Of a DNA stretch of 19,423 bases, positions 16,267 to 19,423 are shown in pieces. The stretch lies in the NCBI GenBank assembly GCA_964621645.1, contig CAZUMH010000067.1, forward strand, positions 1 through 19,423. The letters run 5' to 3'. The notes under the pieces were generated by a model that was given only the letters and a program-made list of their open reading frames with translations, searched no databases and had not been told where the DNA came from. Each line of letters opens with the position of its first letter. The first letter of the stretch is position 1. This DNA comes from CAZUMH01 sp964621645. Its GTDB lineage: Bacteria > Zhuqueibacterota > QNDG01 > JAGLOF01. A program made the translations under genes and the position numbers.

Positions 16267-16590
16267 TCAGTCAGGAAGACTGTCAAAGACTTGTTGCATA
16301 TTCTCACGATACTCCCGGAACGACGTCCGTCCCCGTTCGGTGAGACGAAGCAGTGTCCTCGGGATTTTTTTAATGAACTCCTTGCGTACTTCCACATAAC
16401 CCGCGGCTTCCAGTTTGCTGAGATGGGAGGACATGTTGCCCTTGGTCAAGCCTGTCTGATTCATCAGGAAGAGGAAATCGGCGCTTTCCACGACATAGAG
16501 ATAGGCGATTATCAGCAGTCTGGCCGGCTCATGGATTATCTTGTCGATTTCAACCGGCGGCAGCGCATTCTGTTCATCGTCCCTTTTCAT
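16267..16590 (-). CDS. Winged-helix transcriptional regulator (HTH_27/ArsR-like)
   Basis: A 107-residue DNA-binding protein. The recognition region is MNQTGLTKGNMSSHLSKLE (about 43-61), followed by the wing EAAGYVEVRKEFIKKIPRTL and the helix LTERGRTSFREYRENMQQV. The HEPARLLIIAYL opening and SHLSKLE motif fit the single-domain winged-helix group (PF13601-like). No metal-binding cysteines are present. I chose ATG 16590, which has AGGAGG upstream and overlaps the preceding stop as ATGA, implying coupled translation. A longer frame starting at 16659 would run inside the previous gene. It probably regulates its own operon, whose promoter region carries a 15-base palindrome at 18048-18062. Confidence 0.88.
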   Translation of the reverse strand: MKRDDEQNALPPVEIDKIIHEPARLLIIAYLYVVESADFLFLMNQTGLTKGNMSSHLSKLEAAGYVEVRKEFIKKIPRTLLRLTERGRTSFREYRENMQQVFDSLPD

Positions 16591-17219
16591 CCGGCCGCCT
16601 CCTTTCCCGGGATGGAGTATTTTTTCATAAACCGCAGGAGCAGCACTACGCCGATACACATGATAGTAAATCCTGAAGATCCGAATACCAGTGGATATCC
16701 ATGATGGGTGACGACTCCTTCCCTGAACAATACTTCCCCAATAAGCACAAATACCGTCAGCCCGGCACCATAATATCCCAGCCGGGGAAAATCAAGATAC
16801 CGGGCTCCCAGACTGAAGCAAATTAGAATTAAAACCGCAAATACCGCCGGGAAAAACCAGTCCATATCACGGAATTTCTCGAATGCGGCAAATCCGGTGA
16901 GAATCCCAAGAGCCAGGAAGACGTTAAGGAAGATGTGTATGCGGGCGATCTTTTTCTTGCGCTGAGAGCCAATCTTCATCACCCCTGCCCTGGGATACGT
17001 AATTCTCCCCTTTCCCAGTGCAAATATCGCATAGCCGATTGCAAAAAAAGGCAGAATCAGCAGGGAGCTCCAAAAATCCCCCAGTCCTCTCACAGAAAGA
17101 ATGGGAATGGCAGCGAAAGCAAGAAGAATGATTCCCAGCATAATATCCCAGAGACCGTCCTCATATGTCGATTTGAAGGCTTTTTTCTCCAATTCATCGA
17201 GATTGAAATGCTTATTCAT
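16587..17219 (-). CDS. Polytopic membrane protein, paralogue 1
   Basis: A 210-residue integral membrane protein of unknown function. An N-terminal LDELEKKAFKSTYEDGLWD is followed by about six hydrophobic segments. A basic cytosolic loop carries TYPRAGVMKIGSQRKKK, then YLDFPRLGYYG, and the C-terminus reads LLLRFMKKYSIPGKEA. The same order of motifs occurs in the gene just upstream, so the two are paralogues. ATG 17219 is preceded by GGAGG and overlaps the end of the upstream gene by 8 bases; its own stop overlaps the regulator start by 4. Genes of this type often sit next to small winged-helix regulators; a transport, sensing or envelope role cannot be decided. Confidence 0.85.
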   Translation of the reverse strand: MNKHFNLDELEKKAFKSTYEDGLWDIMLGIILLAFAAIPILSVRGLGDFWSSLLILPFFAIGYAIFALGKGRITYPRAGVMKIGSQRKKKIARIHIFLNVFLALGILTGFAAFEKFRDMDWFFPAVFAVLILICFSLGARYLDFPRLGYYGAGLTVFVLIGEVLFREGVVTHHGYPLVFGSSGFTIMCIGVVLLLRFMKKYSIPGKEAAG

Positions 17220-17868
17220 GCATTGCCTCCTCTCCTGGAATGGCATACTGACGTAGGAAGCTCCGTAATGAGAAGATACCGATTACAATTAACAGCACTG
17301 CCGGCAGTGTATTGACATAGACACCGACGGGCCTCAATGAGGTATAGTGCTTGAGATAAAAATGTGCTGGTTCAGTTGCGGCAAATAAAACCGCCATTCC
17401 ATACAGCCGGGGATAGTCAAGAAAATACCCTACCAGACTGATCGCCGTGAAGATAAGCAGAGTTATTATTATTGAACCCAGGTAATTTGGCGGTTTGGCA
17501 CCTTCCAGGAGTAATGTATTGTTGGCCCTTAAATGCATTGTCAGATAGAGTCCGATGACGGAGATAATAACGACAACAGTCAGGATGAGGGGTAGCAGTT
17601 GTATTCTGTCCCTCCTCGCTTTACTGAATTTCACAAATCCCAGTCGGGGAGCGGTGATATATTTCACCAGGGTGAACAGTAGACAGGCCGTGATTATGAG
17701 CCCGATACTCACTATCTGAGCGGTCAGAACGGGGGCGCCGAGATAGGGCAGCAGATCACGCAGGACTCCCGCGAAGAGCATTATACCATAGAAGAGCTCG
17801 AACGATCCGTCTCGGTAAAAGACCGAAAAGGCCTTTTTCTCGAGTTTTGTCAATACATCAGACGACAT
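17212..17868 (-). CDS. Polytopic membrane protein, paralogue 2 (first gene of operon)
   Basis: A 218-residue membrane protein sharing with its neighbour the KLEKKAF start, a first helix after DGSFELFYGIMLF, the TAPRLGFVKFSKARRDR loop, YFLDYPRLYG, and the C-terminal LRSFLRQYAIPGEEA. About six transmembrane segments are visible. Identity to paralogue 1 looks modest outside these motifs, so the duplication is old. ATG 17868 follows AGGAGG with good spacing. As first gene of the minus-strand run it has a leader of nearly 200 bases if the candidate promoter at 18072-18102 is used. Function is unknown; a heteromeric complex of the two proteins is a reasonable inference from the 8-base overlap. Confidence 0.85.
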   Translation of the reverse strand: MSSDVLTKLEKKAFSVFYRDGSFELFYGIMLFAGVLRDLLPYLGAPVLTAQIVSIGLIITACLLFTLVKYITAPRLGFVKFSKARRDRIQLLPLILTVVVIISVIGLYLTMHLRANNTLLLEGAKPPNYLGSIIITLLIFTAISLVGYFLDYPRLYGMAVLFAATEPAHFYLKHYTSLRPVGVYVNTLPAVLLIVIGIFSLRSFLRQYAIPGEEAMHE

Positions 17869-17931
17869 GATACACCTCCTTTCCCGCTGTGTGGTTGATT
17901 TCAGCCGTTCGGCCGGCAGTGAAGGGAGCTC

Positions 17932-17947
17932 CAGGCCGCCCGGCCTG
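17932..17947. repeat. GC-rich inverted repeat in leader of membrane-pair operon
   Basis: CAGGCCG and CGGCCTG are perfect 7-base arms separated by two bases; as RNA this would fold with about 6 pairs and a 4-base loop. It lies 64-79 bases before ATG 17868 inside the presumed leader. It could be an attenuating hairpin or a protein site; there is no T-tract. Confidence 0.35.
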
Positions 17948-18047
17948 AACGGGGAAACGTTTTTGATAATGACAAACCATTTTTGCTGTATTGATCATAG
18001 CCTGTGAATGCATAGCGGGCCTCCAAAATAATTTGCTGCTCATACCA

Positions 18048-18062
18048 GTTTGTATCACAAAC
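18048..18062. promoter_or_regulatory. Palindrome, candidate operator of membrane-pair/regulator operon
   Basis: GTTTGTATCACAAAC has perfect 6-base arms (GTTTGT/ACAAAC) around ATC. It sits just downstream of the candidate -10 at 18072-18077 on the minus strand, where a bound repressor would block transcription. The winged-helix protein encoded by the third gene of the operon is the obvious candidate partner. A second palindrome, AATAACGCTTATT, occupies 18074-18086. Confidence 0.4.
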
Positions 18063-18071
18063 CTGTCTACG

Positions 18072-18102
18072 GTAATAACGCTTATTTGTTTCAAAAAGTC
18101 AA
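18072..18102 (-). promoter_or_regulatory. Candidate sigma70-type promoter of membrane-pair operon
   Basis: On the minus strand TTGACT (18102-18097) and TATTAC (18077-18072) are separated by 19 bases, longer than the ideal 17. This would start transcription near 18065, giving a leader of about 197 bases before ATG 17868. Confidence 0.35.
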
Positions 18103-18180
18103 GTAATTTTTTAAAATTTGACGGCGATCCCACAACGGCGTCTGGAATTCATAGTCAGATGTGATTGAAGACAGGTATCC

Positions 18181-18230
18181 CGGCATGAGATGCCGTATCG
18201 GGAGGGTATTGCTGCCCGGAGTCGGGCGGC
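18181..18230 (+). other. Pair of adjacent hairpins, possible structured RNA
   Basis: Hairpin 1 is CGGCAT-GAG-ATGCCG (18181-18195), with six perfect pairs. Hairpin 2 is GCTGCCCG (18211-18218) with CGGGCGGC (18223-18230), eight pairs including one G-U around GAGT. They lie in gene-free DNA. A plus-strand transcript from here would end at the 18453-18484 terminator. I match it to no known RNA family. Confidence 0.25.
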
Positions 18231-18438
18231 TGGTCGTAAACGAAAAAGAAATTGAGCCTGGATATCTGATGGGCGAGCAGTGGGGAAGGTTTTAGTCCGT
18301 GTTGGAGATCATGCGGGAACCCGAGATACCGAGAAGGTGCCGAACTGGATCGGAGGATTCTTCCGGTTTTCAAAAAGGGATAAAAAGTAAATTTTTATAG
18401 AAACCGGCGAAAAAATTTATTATATTAACAAGGTTGTT

Positions 18439-18537
18439 CAATATAGCATTAGGCAGGACAGAGTATTGGCTCTGTCCTGCTTTTATTTCCGGGGCGGTGA
18501 CATGCCTCGATTGTTTAATCAGGACACAATAGAATGA
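18439..18537. repeat. Dispersed intergenic repeat, copy B, abutting pth
   Basis: This is the second copy of the element at 13767-13868, with the same blocks in the same order and direction: CAATATA, GCAGGACAGA hairpin, 26-base spacer, and ATTGTTTAATCAGGACAC to AATGAA. The final ATGAA is the start of the pth reading frame, so the repeat supplies the pth leader and its weak ribosome site (AGGA, 9 bases before ATG). It lacks five bases near its end compared with copy A. Confidence 0.75.
18453..18484 (+). terminator. Hairpin with T-tail upstream of pth (part of repeat copy B)
   Basis: GCAGGACAGAG pairs perfectly with CTCTGTCCTGC (11 pairs, 6-base loop) and is followed by TTTTATTT. It would end any plus-strand transcript from the preceding gene-free region and isolate pth. 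Transcription of pth would then have to start within the 49 bases before its ATG or read through. Confidence 0.65.
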
Positions 18538-19112
18538 AGAAGGTGAAACTGGTCGCCTTTCTGGGGAATCCCGGAGAGGAATACCGGCGCACGCGGCATA
18601 ATATTGCCTGGCTCCTATCTGAAGAGCTGGAGTGTTTACGGGACTGTCTCTGGCAGAACAAGTATGGCGGCCGGATCTGCCGGGGCGAGTGCGCCGGAAG
18701 GCAAATGATCTTTTTCAAACCCACCGCTTACATGAACCGGAGCGGTCCTCCCATTCAGGAGGTCATGAGTTTTTATAAACTCGTCCCGGAAGAAATCCTG
18801 GTGGTTCATGATGATCTTGAATTGGAGTTTTGTCGGATAAGCTTTAAATCCGGCGGCGGATTAGCGGGTCATAACGGACTTCGTTCCATCGCCGGAAGTC
18901 TGGGGGGCGTGGATTTTAACAGGTTCCGTCTGGGTATTTCCAAGCCGGAGAGGGGGGAGATAACTCCGTACGTGCTTGGAGGATTCAGCCCAGAGGAAAA
19001 AGAGCGTTTACCTGCCTATCTGGCGCAGGCGGCCAATATCATACAGGAAGGTCTGAAACTGGATCGGGAAGAAGCGATCAACAAATATTTCAAAGTAAAT
19101 CTCTGCTCATAA
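18534..19112 (+). CDS. pth: Peptidyl-tRNA hydrolase
   Basis: A 192-residue cytosolic enzyme that releases peptides from peptidyl-tRNA dropped by ribosomes. The length is normal. The signature residues are in place: FLGNPGEEYRRTRHN gives Asn12 and the catalytic His22, KPTAYMNRSG gives Asn68, VVHDDLEL gives Asp93, and GGGLAGHNGLRSI holds the conserved Asn near 115. ATG 18534 matches the expected MKK-VAFLGNPG opening. Its ribosome site is weak (AGGA, 9 bases upstream) and lies inside repeat copy B. greA follows after 14 bases, so the two are probably co-transcribed. Confidence 0.96.
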   Translation: MKKVKLVAFLGNPGEEYRRTRHNIAWLLSEELECLRDCLWQNKYGGRICRGECAGRQMIFFKPTAYMNRSGPPIQEVMSFYKLVPEEILVVHDDLELEFCRISFKSGGGLAGHNGLRSIAGSLGGVDFNRFRLGISKPERGEITPYVLGGFSPEEKERLPAYLAQAANIIQEGLKLDREEAINKYFKVNLCS

Positions 19113-19126
19113 GAGAAAGGAGTCAC

Positions 19127-19423
19127 GTGCAGACAGTCTATATTAGTAAGGAAGGATATGAAAAGCTGAAAAAAGAGCTGGATTACCTTCTCAAGGTTAA
19201 ACGCAAAGAGCTTGTGGAAGCAATTCAGCAGGCGCGGGAGTTTGGCGACTTGAAGGAGAACGCTGAATACAAAGCCGCCAAGGAAGCTCAGAGCCTGAAT
19301 GAGATCAAGATCAAAGAATTGAGTACCCGGCTTTCAGCTGCCACAATTTTGGAGGATATAGACATTCCGGCGGATAAAGTTTACATAGGCGCCACAGCCC
19401 ATCTGCATGATCTGGACCGGGAT
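19127..19423 (+). CDS. greA: Transcription elongation factor GreA, N-terminal part (cut by right edge)
   Basis: GreA enters the secondary channel of RNA polymerase and stimulates cleavage of backtracked transcripts. The 99 visible codons cover the N-terminal coiled coil and the start of the C-terminal FKBP-like domain. The opening VYISKEGYEKLKKELDYL and the coil tip GDLKENAEYKAAKEAQ, with the acidic Asp/Glu pair that holds the catalytic magnesium, are diagnostic. VYIGATAHL begins the C-terminal domain. The start is GTG 19127, preceded by AAAGGAG with about 4 bases spacing; no nearby in-frame ATG fits. It lies 14 bases after pth. Confidence 0.94.
   Translation, partial: MQTVYISKEGYEKLKKELDYLLKVKRKELVEAIQQAREFGDLKENAEYKAAKEAQSLNEIKIKELSTRLSAATILEDIDIPADKVYIGATAHLHDLDRD

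Larger units (their letters stand above)
17869..18533. other. 665-base stretch without a convincing gene
   Basis: The left part (17869-18110) is the leader and promoter region of the minus-strand membrane-pair operon. The middle (18134-18375) has no frame with a ribosome site or recognisable family but holds compact hairpins at 18181-18195 and 18211-18230. The right part (18376-18440) is very AT-rich, with TATATT at 18421-18426 as a weak promoter candidate, and is followed by repeat copy B. Short frames on both strands (36, 72 and 91 codons) look like chance. Confidence 0.6.

Noticed and set aside
17858..18133. 91-codon minus-strand frame starting with GTG ahead of the membrane-pair operon
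   Set aside because: It covers the candidate promoter and leader, overlaps the start of the real gene out of frame, and has no ribosome site or family match that I recognise.
18185..18295. 36-codon plus-strand frame (VLLPGVGRLVVNEKE)
   Set aside because: It looks protein-like for a short stretch but starts inside a hairpin without a Shine-Dalgarno; a gene remnant is possible but not supported.
18155..18373. 72-codon minus-strand frame in the gene-free region
   Set aside because: No ribosome site and irregular composition; it lies over hairpins, so it is more likely non-coding.

Overview
The window looks like ordinary chromosomal DNA (GC-rich genes, AT-rich gaps) from a bacterium that secretes several peptidases. 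All protein-coding genes have clear Shine-Dalgarno sites and use the standard code. I cannot name the species. Large secreted S9 peptidases with lysine/glutamate-rich inserts, a secreted C69 dipeptidase fused to TPRs, and tandem membrane proteins next to a small winged-helix regulator suggest an Acidobacteriota/Aminicenantota-like or Spirochaetota-like organism. That is a low-confidence inference. No rRNA, tRNA, CRISPR array, prophage or complete insertion sequence was seen.

Region 1 (1-4471, minus strand) is an amino-acid metabolism cluster. In transcription order it holds a small cupin, an Lrp/AsnC regulator, a 414-residue protein I cannot place, a fold-type I PLP aminotransferase, and threonine synthase, which runs off the left edge. 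The last three genes are 37 and 10 bases apart and read as one operon, probably controlled by the adjacent Lrp-type regulator.

Region 2 (4500-10300) holds two secreted S9-family serine peptidases transcribed towards each other. They share a strong bidirectional terminator at 7578-7609. The first (943 aa) has a long KE-rich insert in its propeller half. The second (798 aa) resembles the glutamyl-endopeptidase-like branch.

Region 3 (10304-13742, plus strand) is a likely three-gene run. It encodes a DUF2207-type membrane protein with a glycine-rich tail, a small two-helix membrane protein with a PH-like cytosolic domain, and a FabK/nitronate-monooxygenase-family flavoprotein. The run ends at a hairpin that belongs to a dispersed repeat.

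Region 4 (13910-17868, minus strand) is a compact operon. Two tandem paralogous polytopic membrane proteins overlap by 8 bases, the second overlaps a winged-helix regulator by 4 bases (ATGA), and a secreted C69 dipeptidase-TPR protein follows. A palindrome lies just downstream of a candidate promoter for this operon.

Region 5 (17869-19423) starts with 665 bases without a convincing gene but with several hairpins. A second copy of the dispersed repeat follows and runs directly into the start codon of pth (peptidyl-tRNA hydrolase). greA comes next and is cut by the right edge.

The most unusual items are the ~100-base repeat present upstream of pth and again between fabK and the C69 gene, the unplaced 414-residue protein in the threonine operon, the paralogous membrane-pair/regulator/dipeptidase cassette, and the structured gene-free stretch before pth.
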